This document shows, piece by piece, positions 53,151 to 63,832 of a stretch of DNA of 64,000 nt. Source of the DNA: Phycisphaeraceae bacterium (GTDB lineage Bacteria > Planctomycetota > Phycisphaerae > Phycisphaerales > Phycisphaeraceae); assembly GCA_002716625.1 (NCBI GenBank), contig PBAS01000061.1, forward strand, positions 1 through 64,000, written 5' to 3'. Within the stretch, counting starts at the first letter, position 1, and each line of letters opens with the position of its first letter. A program made the translations under genes and the position numbers. Under the pieces are notes generated by a model that searched no databases, was not told where the DNA came from, and worked only from the letters and a program-made list of their open reading frames with translations.

Positions 53151-54389
53151 TTAAGGCGTGGATTCTTGTGGCGGGCAGGGTGTGATATGATTGCGCAACC
53201 GTTGCGCTTGGTCCATTTGTTCACCGGTGGGGCTCAGTCCCGTACGCATCATCTCAATAAAGCAATCAAATAGATACCTTGCATCGTGTGGACCTGGACT
53301 CGCTTCTGGGTGGTACTGAACGGCAAAGATTGCATGGTCGGGATGGCGAAATCCTTCCAAGGTCTGGTCGTTCAGGTTTTGGTGGGTCGGTTCACCGCCT
53401 GTGGCTTTGAGTGAATCAGGATCAATGCCAAATCCATGGTTCTGGCTGGTGATCTCCACCTTATTGGTAAACAGGTTCTGAACCGGCTGGTTACCGCCTC
53501 GGTGCCCAAATTTAAGCTTGAAACGTTTGGCCCCAAGCGAGAGGCCCAAAAGCTGTAATCCCAAGCAGATTCCAAAGATGGGTAATTTCCCATGTAACTG
53601 ACGCAGGTGGTCTATGGTCGGCTGAACCGGGTCAGGATCCCCCGGGCCATTGGACACAAAAAGACCATCTGGCTGGTACTCAAGAATCTGTTCGGGTGAG
53701 GTATCAAAGGGTACGACAGTAACGTTACAGCCACTATCCACGAGGTTTCGGAGGATGTTCAGTTTTGCCCCACAGTCAATCGCCACGACTTGGAACCTCT
53801 TTGAAGGTGGTTCTACGTGGCCCTGAATTGGCAGCCATTGTCCCAGGTCATCGTCCCATCGAGTTACCTCATGCCGACTAACTTGCCCAGCAAGATTACG
53901 CCCCACAAGTCCTCGGGCTTGGCGGGCACGTTCAACAAGTTCCCCATCACTGAGTTTTTCCTCCGTGCTGAGTACGCCGTTCATTGCGCCTTGCACGCGT
54001 AATTTCCGGGTCAGGGCACGGGTGTCGATTCCAGAAATGCCCGTGATCTTCTTTGCACGCAGCCATGTACCCAGCGGATCGGTAGCTCGAAAGTTACTAT
54101 GGCGATTTGAAAGCTCCCGCACAATGAAACCAGCTGCATGAACCTGGGCCGATTCGGTGTCCATATCATTGACACCATAATTCCCGATAAGTGGATAGGT
54201 CATGGTGATGATTTGGCCAGCGTACGATGGGTCGGTCAGGATTTCCTGGTAGCCGGATAATGACGTGTTGAAGCATACCTCGCCATCGACACTACGGGGG
54301 GTCAAGTCACCGAATGCGTGGCCACTGAAGATGGTGCCGTCGTCGAGTGCCAGTTTGGCCGGGGGAGCGGATTGCATGAGATCTGCCAA
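53151..54389 (-). CDS. carA: Carbamoyl-phosphate synthase small subunit
   Basis: A 412-residue protein. The N-terminal domain opens KLALDDGTIFSGHAFG and has GEVCFNTSLSGYQEILTDPSYAGQIITMTYPLIGNYG. The class I glutaminase domain has the nucleophile in IFGICLGLQLLGLSLGAK, GHRGGNQPV, and QYHPEASPGPHD with the His-Glu pair. It supplies ammonia for carbamoyl phosphate in arginine and pyrimidine synthesis. carB is not adjacent. Confidence 0.96.
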   Translation of the reverse strand: MADLMQSAPPAKLALDDGTIFSGHAFGDLTPRSVDGEVCFNTSLSGYQEILTDPSYAGQIITMTYPLIGNYGVNDMDTESAQVHAAGFIVRELSNRHSNFRATDPLGTWLRAKKITGISGIDTRALTRKLRVQGAMNGVLSTEEKLSDGELVERARQARGLVGRNLAGQVSRHEVTRWDDDLGQWLPIQGHVEPPSKRFQVVAIDCGAKLNILRNLVDSGCNVTVVPFDTSPEQILEYQPDGLFVSNGPGDPDPVQPTIDHLRQLHGKLPIFGICLGLQLLGLSLGAKRFKLKFGHRGGNQPVQNLFTNKVEITSQNHGFGIDPDSLKATGGEPTHQNLNDQTLEGFRHPDHAIFAVQYHPEASPGPHDARYLFDCFIEMMRTGLSPTGEQMDQAQRLRNHITPCPPQESTP

Positions 54390-54479
54390 TTATAAAGCCC
54401 CGCCCCCGTACGTCGAACTTAAGCCAATGTTTTGACGATAATACAATATGAACTTATCGCCGTATTCGAATTTAAACCG

Positions 54480-55475
54480 ATGATTATCAAAACCAAGGCA
54501 CATGGTCGCGCAGGGCTTATCGGAAACCCATCTGATGGGTATTTCGGCAAGACCATTTCGTTTATTCTCAAGGAATTTTCCACCACGGTGATCTGCTATG
54601 AGTCGCCACGCATCGCGATTCGACCGCTTCATCGGGAACAACTTGAATTTGACGGTCTTGGAGCGTTATTGAATGACATTGAGATGAACGGTTATTACGG
54701 TGGGATCCGCCTAATCAAAGCCGCGATAAAGCGATTTGCCGATTACTGCCAAGGGGAGTCAATTAGTCTGCATGGACGAAATTTTGCAATCGAATATTCA
54801 ACCGAGATTCCTGTACGTGTCGGTCTGGCTGGCTCAAGTGCCATTGTGACCGCCACGTTTCGGGCACTGATGGCTTTTTATGATGTCCAGATACCCCAAC
54901 CGGTACTGCCCGGTTTGATCCTCAGCGTCGAACTTGATGAACTGGGTATTGGTGCCGGTTTGCAAGATCGGGTGGTGCAGGTTTATGAAGGTGTCGTCTT
55001 CATGGATTTTAATGAGCTACTGATGCGGCAGCAGGGCCACGGGCAATACGAATCACTTGATCCCAAGGCCCTACCGCCACTGTTTGTGGCTTATCACGAT
55101 ACCCTCGCCGAGGGTACGGAGATTACACACAATGATCTACGCGAACGTTTCGACCGCGGCGATAAGCAGGTGGTTGATGCGATGGCACAGTTTGCAGATC
55201 TGGCCCAAAAGAGCCGAGATTTAATTCATGCCGGTCGTGGCATTGAAATCGGTCCTTTGATGAACCGTAACTTCGACCTGCGGGCCGAACTGTGTACGAT
55301 CAGCCCAGGTAACCATGAACTGGTCGAAATTGGTCGTCAGCAGGGAGCGGCGACGAAATTTGCCGGTTCTGGTGGGGCTGTGGTCGGTTGTTACGATGGC
55401 GATCCGGCCCGGCTTAATAGAATTCGTGGAGCCTATGTCGAGTTTGGGGCGAAGGTGATTGTGCCAGCGTTTTAG
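54480..55475 (+). CDS. Glucuronokinase-like GHMP kinase
   Basis: The start at 54480 is chosen because the conserved region begins at once (AHGRAGLIGNPSDGYFGKTIS); an in-frame TTG lies at 54432. The product has 331 residues. The GHMP ATP-binding motif appears as PVRVGLAGSSAIVTATFRAL, and the C-terminal motif as KFAGSGGAVVG. The GNPSD-YFGKTIS and NGYYGGIRLIKA segments closely resemble plant glucuronokinase, which makes glucuronate 1-phosphate. A galU gene follows 136 bases later, fitting salvage to UDP-glucuronate. Another sugar 1-kinase is possible. Confidence 0.75.
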   Translation: MIIKTKAHGRAGLIGNPSDGYFGKTISFILKEFSTTVICYESPRIAIRPLHREQLEFDGLGALLNDIEMNGYYGGIRLIKAAIKRFADYCQGESISLHGRNFAIEYSTEIPVRVGLAGSSAIVTATFRALMAFYDVQIPQPVLPGLILSVELDELGIGAGLQDRVVQVYEGVVFMDFNELLMRQQGHGQYESLDPKALPPLFVAYHDTLAEGTEITHNDLRERFDRGDKQVVDAMAQFADLAQKSRDLIHAGRGIEIGPLMNRNFDLRAELCTISPGNHELVEIGRQQGAATKFAGSGGAVVGCYDGDPARLNRIRGAYVEFGAKVIVPAF

Positions 55476-55611
55476 TCGCAAAGTTGATGCTTCTCCTGAT
55501 TGTGGCGGATATGCGACCTATTGTTTCTAAGCGTAAAAACCATCGTGAGAAGTACGCGCGAAACCTGTTGTCACGTCAAGTGCCCTTTCCGCAAGCCCTA
55601 GAGGCCAATCA

Positions 55612-56523
55612 ATGACTCACGTACAAGGCAACCAGGTAATTACCAAGGCAGTTATTCCTGCCGCGGGCATGGGTACGCGTTTTCTGCCGTCCACCAAGAG
55701 CATGCCCAAGGAAATGCTCCCCATCGTTGATAAGCCGGTCCTTCAATATGTCATCGAGGAAGCAGTTGAAAGTGGAATCAAGGATATTCTGATTGTTACC
55801 GGTCGTGGCAAGCAGGCGATTGAAAACCACTTTGACTTTAATCCGGAACTGGAAAGCTTTCTGGCCGAATCAGGCAAGGCCAACATGGTCGAGCAGATAC
55901 GTGATATCGGCGACCGCTGTGAGATTCATTATATCCGCCAAAAGCGCCAGTTAGGACTAGGTGACGCAATCCGCTTGGCCGGACACCACGTGGGCAATGA
56001 GCCATTTGCTGTTCTGCTCGGTGACACGATTATTGACCCGCCGGCAGGCGAAAAACCTGGAGTGCGGCAATTAATGGAGGCTTTTGAGTCCAAGCAGGCA
56101 AGTATCGTCGCCGTCCACCGCGTACCCAAACCCTGGGTTGATCGCTACGGTATCGTGGATGGCAAGGCTGATTCAGATAATGCCCACATGATTCGTCTTA
56201 ATCAATTGGTGGAAAAGCCGGCTATCGATGAGGCGCCCAGTAACCTGGCGATAGCCGGCCGTTATGTGTTCACCGCACACATATTCGATTACCTCAAGCA
56301 GACCGCGCAAGGTGTGGGTGGTGAAATTCAACTGACTGACGCAATGAATATGTTGGCGCAGGATGTGGGAACTGGTGGTATGTACGCGCTAGATTGGCAG
56401 GCGAAACGTTATGACATTGGCAACAGAGTGGAGTACGCTAAATGCTTCATTGACTATGCACTACGCCGTAGTGATACGGGCAGCAGTATCCGTAAGCATA
56501 TCCAAAACCATTTAGAATCCTGA
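55612..56523 (+). CDS. galU: UTP-glucose-1-phosphate uridylyltransferase
   Basis: A 303-residue nucleotidyltransferase with AVIPAAGMGTRFLPSTKSMPKEMLPIVDKPVLQYVIEEAVESGI, GRGKQAIENHFD, the nucleotide-binding LGDAIRLAGHHVGNEPFAVLLGDTII, and VEKPAIDEAPSNLAIAGRYVF. It makes UDP-glucose from UTP and glucose 1-phosphate. Its place after a glucuronokinase-like gene raises the option that it also accepts glucuronate 1-phosphate (inference). Confidence 0.94.
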   Translation: MTHVQGNQVITKAVIPAAGMGTRFLPSTKSMPKEMLPIVDKPVLQYVIEEAVESGIKDILIVTGRGKQAIENHFDFNPELESFLAESGKANMVEQIRDIGDRCEIHYIRQKRQLGLGDAIRLAGHHVGNEPFAVLLGDTIIDPPAGEKPGVRQLMEAFESKQASIVAVHRVPKPWVDRYGIVDGKADSDNAHMIRLNQLVEKPAIDEAPSNLAIAGRYVFTAHIFDYLKQTAQGVGGEIQLTDAMNMLAQDVGTGGMYALDWQAKRYDIGNRVEYAKCFIDYALRRSDTGSSIRKHIQNHLES

Positions 56524-56636
56524 CAGGCTATTTCCCCAACTGTGCGGGATGGACTTGTGACTGAACTGGGTCAGAAAGCTTGTAATTTAAAAGTTGGTTG
56601 TGATGCCAAGGAAGAATCACCACCCATCAATACAAC

Positions 56637-57680
<1,044 letters not shown>

Positions 57681-57831
57681 TTAAATTCTGACCCTTATTA
57701 TGGTTGGCCGCAGACGCGACAATGACTAAAAGTAAGCGTTTGGTCGATGATGTCAATTCGCCGGGGTGGCGAAATCGATGTCACCGTCTAGTTGACGTCA
57801 GCGGGTTCGCAGGTGAGGATCAAATGCGACG

Positions 57832-59160
57832 ATGACCAGATTGCCATTTGATCCTGACCGACTCAGCACGCCGTTGGCCCCAGATTTGGGTAGTCAGCAG
57901 GGTAATGACGGGGCCATGACTGTTAGCCAGGTTGCATTATTGATCAATCAGGCGGTTGCTGATGCGGCACCTAGGAAGATTCGTGTTGTGGGTGAAGTTA
58001 GCAACTTTGTTGGTCGGGACCATTGGTTTTTCTCGATCAAAGATGACCAGGCAACCCTAAGGTGCGTTTGCTTTGCGTCCATTGCGCGTCAGGTGAAAGC
58101 GCCAGTTCAAGATGGACTTACAGTTGTCATTACAGGCAGGCTGGCCTTTTATGAAGTTCAGGGACATATTCAGTTCTATGTGGACAAGGTGGAGCCCGTG
58201 GGACAAGGCCCCTTGGAACTGCAATTACGAGTTCTTTGCGACCAGTTGGCCAAACTTGGTTATTTTGATGAAGAAAAGAAGTTGTCCCTGCCGGCCTTTC
58301 CACAATGTGTCGCTGTTGTTACATCCCGTAGCGGTGCGGCACTGCAGGATGTGATTGATACCACGAGTCGTCGTTGGCCTGGACTTGAGCTGCTGCTTTA
58401 CGATGTACGTGTTCAGGGTGATCAGGCGGCAGGCCAGATTGGGGATGCAATTACCACCATCTCGCAGCAGGCTGCAAAAATTGGGATCGATGCCGTTCTC
58501 CTTACACGTGGTGGTGGTTCCATTGAGGATCTATGGGCTTTTAATGAGCGCGTTGTTGCTGATGCGATTTATCACTGCAAAGTTCCCATCGTGGCCGCCA
58601 TCGGTCACCAGACTGATACAACAGTGGCCGAACTTGTTGCGGATCTTCGTAGTGCTACTCCGACGCAAGCGGCAATGGCATTGGTCCCTGATGCCGCAGC
58701 TCTTATGATGCAGGTCCATCAATATGCACAGCGTTTGACAGGTTTGCTCTCTCGTCAGTCATCTTATGCCCAACAGCGTTTGGATGCGGTGCGCCGGCAT
58801 TCCCTGTTCCGTCGCCCTGATCTGCTGGTTAATACAGCAGATCAGCGTCTTTCGGATCTGGTCACCCAGTTGGTACGTTCAGAAAAGCGTTGTATCGAGG
58901 AGCGTAATCGCATGGTGGCAGCGTTAGACCGCCAACTCAGCGGCGTGGGGCCACAAAGCATTTTGGGCAGGGGATACAGTTATACGTTGGATAGCGGTAA
59001 CAGACCGTTAAAATTAGCAAAAGATGTTCAAAAAGGGCATAGGATTACTACAGTGCTATGCGATGGCCGGATCTCCAGTATCGTGGAGTCCAGCGGCAAG
59101 GAAACATTGCCAGTCGGCCACCCAAAGCAATCCGATCGTGGCCAAGGCGACCTTTTCTGA
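57832..59160 (+). CDS. xseA: Exodeoxyribonuclease VII large subunit
   Basis: A 442-residue protein. The OB-fold domain reads IRVVGEVSNFVGRDHWFFSIKDDQATLRCVCF, and the catalytic region contains VTSRSGAALQDVIDTTSRRWPG, DAVLLTRGGGSIEDLWAFNERVVADAI and VPIVAAIGHQTDTTVAELVADLRSATPTQAA. The C-terminal GILGRGYS-type motif is SILGRGYSYTL. ATG 57916 (MTVSQVALLI) is an alternative start. The partner xseB follows 28 bases later. Confidence 0.95.
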   Translation: MTRLPFDPDRLSTPLAPDLGSQQGNDGAMTVSQVALLINQAVADAAPRKIRVVGEVSNFVGRDHWFFSIKDDQATLRCVCFASIARQVKAPVQDGLTVVITGRLAFYEVQGHIQFYVDKVEPVGQGPLELQLRVLCDQLAKLGYFDEEKKLSLPAFPQCVAVVTSRSGAALQDVIDTTSRRWPGLELLLYDVRVQGDQAAGQIGDAITTISQQAAKIGIDAVLLTRGGGSIEDLWAFNERVVADAIYHCKVPIVAAIGHQTDTTVAELVADLRSATPTQAAMALVPDAAALMMQVHQYAQRLTGLLSRQSSYAQQRLDAVRRHSLFRRPDLLVNTADQRLSDLVTQLVRSEKRCIEERNRMVAALDRQLSGVGPQSILGRGYSYTLDSGNRPLKLAKDVQKGHRITTVLCDGRISSIVESSGKETLPVGHPKQSDRGQGDLF

Positions 59161-59188
59161 CCACACTTTATTTACCAGGCAGCAAACG

Positions 59189-59419
59189 ATGGGCAAACAC
59201 CGCAGGCCAAAGTTCGAAGATGCTATCGCGCAACTCGAACAGATCATCGAAAATCTTGAGTCGGGCGAAACAGGTTTGGAAGATAGTTTGGCCGAGTATG
59301 AAAAGGGGATGGACCTGATTAAACAGTGCCGAACAATTCTTGGAACTGTCCAGAAAAAGATCAAGAAGTTGACTGCGGATACCGATGGCAAACTGGTGAA
59401 AAAAGACACAAATGTGTAG
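59189..59419 (+). CDS. xseB: Exodeoxyribonuclease VII small subunit
   Basis: The start at 59189 (MGKHRRPKFEDAIAQLEQIIENLESGETGLEDSLAEYEKGMDLI) gives 76 residues, the usual size. The frame opens upstream inside xseA but those residues are not part of the family. The two-helix hairpin and charged tail are typical. It binds the XseA C-terminal helix to form exonuclease VII. Confidence 0.95.
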   Translation: MGKHRRPKFEDAIAQLEQIIENLESGETGLEDSLAEYEKGMDLIKQCRTILGTVQKKIKKLTADTDGKLVKKDTNV

Positions 59420-59496
59420 TAGATGTCGGGCCACAAGGATTGTCTTTGGGGCGTGTCGACTGGCAATGGTTGAATAATAGATTAGGGTTCTAAAGC

Positions 59497-60969
59497 GTGA
59501 CAGTTTGGTTTTGGCTGGTTCTGGTTACCGCCTATGGGGCGTGTGTCGGTAGCTTTCTTAATGTCCTGATTTACCGGTTGCCCCGTGACTTGGATATCGC
59601 CACATCGCCATCGTCCTGTCCCAAGTGCGGACATCGGTTAACTTGGTACGACAATGTACCTGTCTTTGGATGGATTTGGCTTCGCGGTAGATGTCGCTAC
59701 TGCAGTAATGTGATTAATATTGAATACCCGGTCATTGAAACACTGACGGCCACGTTGTTTGGTGGGCTTTTTGCGATCTATTACATGACCGATCTGCCCA
59801 ATGGTCATCTGCCCAATGGTCAATGGTTGTCCATGGGACTGATGGTGACCTGGCCGGTCCTTGTGGTTCATCTGGTTCTTCTTGGCAGCCTGATTGTTGC
59901 ATCGGTTATAGATTTTAAGTTCTTTGTAATTCCACTTTCTATTCCGCGTGTGGTCACATTATTTGCACTGCTTGAGTTACCACTGGCGGTGCTGTGGTTC
60001 GCTGGTATTGCGGCCGAAGAACTTACACCCAATTCAAACTTCGTTGGTACTGCACTAGGAGGGGGCATGGGGCTGTTGGTTGCCAATGGCTTACTTGCCA
60101 CCGGTCTTTTACCGCGGAGTTTCGACACGCCGCCAGAGAACCAAGCACCCATGACATCCCATGAAACCTCAACAACTCCACAAGATGTTCAGCAGTGGCA
60201 TGTGTGGCATGGACTGACCAGGGAGTGTCTATTCGCCATCGGTCTTGTTGTGCTAACGGGCGGTTTATGGGGTTTCCAGGTTGTCATGGGGACAGCCCCA
60301 TTCCTACCGGAGGCGATGGGGGTTGAGTTGCCGGTGCACAACATCCTGATGGTAATTGCTACTGTGGTTTTGGCCATCCTGCTCAGTGGGGTCATTTGGT
60401 CTCGCCGCCAGCCTATCAGTCCAGAGGCGGCCAGCCAGCCACCACCGGCAGAATGGCCTATTTGGCCCCATCCCCGTCGCGAGGTTCTCAAGGAGTGCCT
60501 GTTTTTGTTATGGCCACTTGTTGGTGCTTGGGTGGGCTGGATGAGCCTTGATGATCACGGGGCAGCCAGCGGCCAGTGCAGAGGCGGTATCGCCGCACCC
60601 TTGGCGGTGTTGACTGGATGCCTGCTCGGATACTTTGTGGGGGCGGCCGTGGTATGGGTCACACGGATTGTCGGAACCCTCGTATTCGGACGCGAGGCAA
60701 TGGGACTCGGGGATGTACACCTTCTGGGCGCCATTGGGGCCGTTTTGGGGTGGCAGGATGTCCTGCTTGTTTTTTTTATCGCGCCGTTCTTTGGATTAAT
60801 TTCTGCACTGCTTCTGGCCGGTATCGGCAAGTTGGTTCGTGGCCAGGTTCGGATGATCCCCTATGGACCATACCTGGCGATTGCCACAATTGTGGTTATG
60901 GTGGTTGGAGGTCACTCAATCCTTGAAAAATTTGGTATCCTTGGCGGAGTAGGAGTTGTTGCCGGGTAG
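59497..60969 (+). CDS. Prepilin peptidase / N-methyltransferase with large insertion
   Basis: GTG start; 490 residues, about 200 more than usual. The N-terminal A24 domain has [16 protein letters not shown] and the zinc-type [29 protein letters not shown]. The first catalytic Asp is D139 ([13 protein letters not shown]). The second is D406 ([18 protein letters not shown]), 267 residues later instead of roughly 60-70. The insert includes extra helices and two related blocks (residues 233-250 and 320-341, both with a W..W-H/P-R-E-CLF pattern). It probably processes the pseudopilin at 18719. Confidence 0.9.
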   Translation: MTVWFWLVLVTAYGACVGSFLNVLIYRLPRDLDIATSPSSCPKCGHRLTWYDNVPVFGWIWLRGRCRYCSNVINIEYPVIETLTATLFGGLFAIYYMTDLPNGHLPNGQWLSMGLMVTWPVLVVHLVLLGSLIVASVIDFKFFVIPLSIPRVVTLFALLELPLAVLWFAGIAAEELTPNSNFVGTALGGGMGLLVANGLLATGLLPRSFDTPPENQAPMTSHETSTTPQDVQQWHVWHGLTRECLFAIGLVVLTGGLWGFQVVMGTAPFLPEAMGVELPVHNILMVIATVVLAILLSGVIWSRRQPISPEAASQPPPAEWPIWPHPRREVLKECLFLLWPLVGAWVGWMSLDDHGAASGQCRGGIAAPLAVLTGCLLGYFVGAAVVWVTRIVGTLVFGREAMGLGDVHLLGAIGAVLGWQDVLLVFFIAPFFGLISALLLAGIGKLVRGQVRMIPYGPYLAIATIVVMVVGGHSILEKFGILGGVGVVAG

Positions 60970-61038
60970 TTTTTTTACTCGGGGTTGAGGCGTGGGCCGG
61001 ACACATCAGCAAATTATTTAGCGCGAAAGGTGACCGAA

Positions 61039-61686
61039 ATGAACTTGAGTAGCACGCGGTGGCAATGGATGGCCTTTGGGCTTGCGATCTTTTTAGCAGG
61101 TGGTTGTGCAACCAAACAAGTTGAGCAACAGCGTGACGCCTTGATTCAGGAGAATTCCGAACTGCGAAATGAATTGGATGTTGCCCGACTGGCAGTTGAA
61201 GCTGCCAACTCAACTATTTCAGATCTTGAAACCCAGTTAAGTAGTAGTTTGGCGCGGCCAGGTGGAACGGTAAATGCCATGGCCACCAATACCGGATTTG
61301 AATCCATTCCGGGTGTAGAAGCTGATCGCGTCAATGGGCAGATCACCGTGCGCATTCCCGGCGACATTCTTTTTTCATCGGGAAAAATTGGCCTCAAAAA
61401 ATCAGCACGGTCAACTCTTGACAAGATCGCTGGAATTATTCGATCCGACTATTCAGAGAAGACGATTCGTATTGCTGGTTACACTGACTCGGATCCGATT
61501 CGAAAGAGTAAATGGGCTGACAATCTGGAACTAAGTCTCCAGCGAGCTGCGGCAGTTCATCGCTATCTTCAAAAACAAGGTGTTAATCCCAAACAGCTTT
61601 ATGCTGCTGGCCATGGACAGTGGAAGCCGCGAGAGACGAAAGCCAAGAGTCGTCGTGTGGAACTCGTTGTCGTTCTCGACGAATAA
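61039..61686 (+). CDS. OmpA-family peptidoglycan-binding lipoprotein
   Basis: The start at 61039 gives a lipoprotein signal (LAGGCATKQ). The frame also opens at 60985, less likely. The product has 215 residues. A coiled coil (about 25-75, QRDALIQENSELRNELDVARL) leads to an OmpA C-terminal domain with ITVRIPGDILFSSGKIGLKKSARSTLDKIA, RIAGYTDSDPI, LSLQRAAAVHRYLQKQGV and GHGQWKP, which binds peptidoglycan. It is of the Pal or MotB-like type and anchors the envelope. Confidence 0.9.
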   Translation: MNLSSTRWQWMAFGLAIFLAGGCATKQVEQQRDALIQENSELRNELDVARLAVEAANSTISDLETQLSSSLARPGGTVNAMATNTGFESIPGVEADRVNGQITVRIPGDILFSSGKIGLKKSARSTLDKIAGIIRSDYSEKTIRIAGYTDSDPIRKSKWADNLELSLQRAAAVHRYLQKQGVNPKQLYAAGHGQWKPRETKAKSRRVELVVVLDE

Positions 61687-61910
61687 ATAATAGTGGCAAG
61701 AAAATCAGCTGATCTTTAAATTACGGAAACCCAGGCGGTAGGTCGAATACGTCAAAAGCCATCGGTCGGTGGTGTGGTTCTACGATTGGCCTTCTTTAAT
61801 TAGAACGACACCTGGAAATTATAATTGCCGTTAGTACCACTGGAGTGTCATGTTGGCTTGCCAGTGATACGCAATTATCGCAGTCATCAAACTGTGATGG
61901 GGTGTTATTC

Positions 61911-62546
61911 ATGATCGGCGTGATTGATTACCAAATGGGCAATCTTCGCAGCGTGCTAAAAGCAATTGAGCATGTTGACGCTCAGGCCAAGGTGATTTCG
62001 CAGCCTTCAGAATTAGATGATATTGAGCGGCTTATATTGCCTGGGGTGGGGGCATTTGGAGATGGCATGGCAAACCTGAAACGACTTGGATTTGATGCCA
62101 AGATCAAGTCATACATTAAAAGTGGTCGACCCATGTTGGGCATCTGCCTTGGAATGCAACTCTTGTTCGATAGTTCGGATGAAGATGCGCTATCACCGGC
62201 ATCACCTGTGACGGGGCTATCCCTTCTGTCTGGGAAGGTGGTACGTTTTGAGGGCCATGCATATGGCCGTGGTAAGCTCAAAGTGCCACATATGGGATGG
62301 AACACCATTCAGTGGGACCGGGACGACCCGCTGCTTCGTGGAGTGCCCCAGCAAGCCGCCGTTTATTTCGTTCATTGTTACTACTGCGTTCCAGATCAGC
62401 CGCAGGCTACTGCATCGGCAATGACAGACTACGGTACCTCAATCTGCGCATCACTGTGGCGCGACAATCTTTGGGGCACCCAGTTTCATCCGGAAAAGTC
62501 ACAACACATCGGTTTGCAGATGTTGGCTAATTTTGCAGGGATTTAG
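61911..62546 (+). CDS. hisH: Imidazole glycerol phosphate synthase subunit HisH
   Basis: The start at 61911 (MIGVIDYQMGNLRSVLKAIE) matches the family; the upstream extension to 61845 does not. The product has 211 residues. The glutaminase nucleophile Cys lies in MLGICLGMQLLFDSS, with VPHMGWNTIQW and the His-Glu pair in GTQFHPEKSQHIG. It supplies ammonia to HisF. The DUF89 gene begins at the last base of its stop codon. Confidence 0.96.
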   Translation: MIGVIDYQMGNLRSVLKAIEHVDAQAKVISQPSELDDIERLILPGVGAFGDGMANLKRLGFDAKIKSYIKSGRPMLGICLGMQLLFDSSDEDALSPASPVTGLSLLSGKVVRFEGHAYGRGKLKVPHMGWNTIQWDRDDPLLRGVPQQAAVYFVHCYYCVPDQPQATASAMTDYGTSICASLWRDNLWGTQFHPEKSQHIGLQMLANFAGI

Positions 62547-63655
62547 TGTTACCGTCACCGATGTCGATGACAAAATCTGAACACCATTTTCAACCCCTTC
62601 CAATGCTCTGTAACCCAGAGGGTTATACGGCTTGTCCAATCGATCTGTCAGAGCAATCTGGACATCTTGGTTATTGGGTTCACCTCTTCCGAAGTCATTT
62701 ATCGAAACTCCTGGCCGAGGCGGAAAGGCGATTTTCCGGTGAGTTGAATCTGAAATCGCGTCTCGATACGGCTCGTCGCCACTTTACGCAATACCTCGAT
62801 TCAATCTCAAGGCAGCCAGGTCAGCATGGCCGCCTTGAGATTATTGATATCTGCTGGGCCCGCGAACGGGCGCTTCGTGCGGCGCAGTTCGACGATGTGT
62901 ACCGGGACGCCAAATGCAGAGAGAACGACGCAGCTATGAAATTGTGGCCCAGCCTGATTGATGAACTGGACGCAATGAGTGAAGCCGAACGTATGTCATC
63001 GATCATTGAGGGTGTCTTTGCAGGTAATATCTTCGATTTAGGGGCGACAACAACCGTCGACCTTTTTACAGATAATAATGTTGATTTTATATCAACACGC
63101 CAACGGCTCTCGCCTCGCCCTTGGTTGATTGATGACCTCGATTCGTTCCTGCCAAAACTTGCCAGGGGCTGTTACCGAAATTCGCTCCTGTTTGTGGATA
63201 ATGCTGGCTGCGACATTATTCTTGGCATGATGCCGTTTGCCCGCGAGTTAATCCGTCGTGGAGCAACAGTTCTTCTGGCAGCCAATACTGAACCAGCACT
63301 CAACGACATTACTCATAGGGAACTTGTGGTGATTGTGCAGGAATTGTCATGTCGTGATGTGATACTTCGTAATGCTCTGGACGATGGTCGGCTCGAAATG
63401 GTCCCCAGCGGTAATGACGCGCCACTGATTGACCTGTCGCGGGTGTCATGCCAATTGGTTCAAGCTATTACACGTCGCGATATCGATCTTGTTGTTCTTG
63501 AGGGTATGGGGCGTGCCATCGAAAGTAATTTTCATGCACGACTAACCTGTGACACCATTAAGGTGGCCATGATCAAAGATGAGGGTGTGGCTGATTGGCT
63601 TGGTGGATCCATCTATGACCTTGTATTTCGATTCGAACCAGCAAACGGTCATTAA
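62546..63655 (+). CDS. DUF89 / ARMT1-like family protein
   Basis: GTG start at 62546 overlaps the hisH stop by one base; ATG 62561 is an alternative. A 369-residue protein with the DUF89 core: LFVDNAGCDIILGMMPFARELIRRGATVLLAANTEPALNDITHREL with metal-binding Asp-Asn, and LVVLEGMGRAIESN near the end. Members are metal-dependent phosphatases proposed to remove damaged or overflow sugar phosphates and cofactor intermediates. The N-terminal part resembles that of plant and human relatives (PanK4 C terminus). The substrate is unknown. Confidence 0.85.
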   Translation: MLPSPMSMTKSEHHFQPLPMLCNPEGYTACPIDLSEQSGHLGYWVHLFRSHLSKLLAEAERRFSGELNLKSRLDTARRHFTQYLDSISRQPGQHGRLEIIDICWARERALRAAQFDDVYRDAKCRENDAAMKLWPSLIDELDAMSEAERMSSIIEGVFAGNIFDLGATTTVDLFTDNNVDFISTRQRLSPRPWLIDDLDSFLPKLARGCYRNSLLFVDNAGCDIILGMMPFARELIRRGATVLLAANTEPALNDITHRELVVIVQELSCRDVILRNALDDGRLEMVPSGNDAPLIDLSRVSCQLVQAITRRDIDLVVLEGMGRAIESNFHARLTCDTIKVAMIKDEGVADWLGGSIYDLVFRFEPANGH

Positions 63656-63832
63656 AAACTAAAGCCAGATTCGATATGTGGATTATTTCTCTTTTGGCCG
63701 TGGCGTATGGAAGTGAAATTTAGGGATTTGATTTTTAGAAATGGGTTTCGGCCAGCCTGATTGGTGGGGATGTCAGTCGTTCCGGGATTGGATACTCGCC
63801 TAAGATGTACGAGAGTCTATGATGGTTCACCA

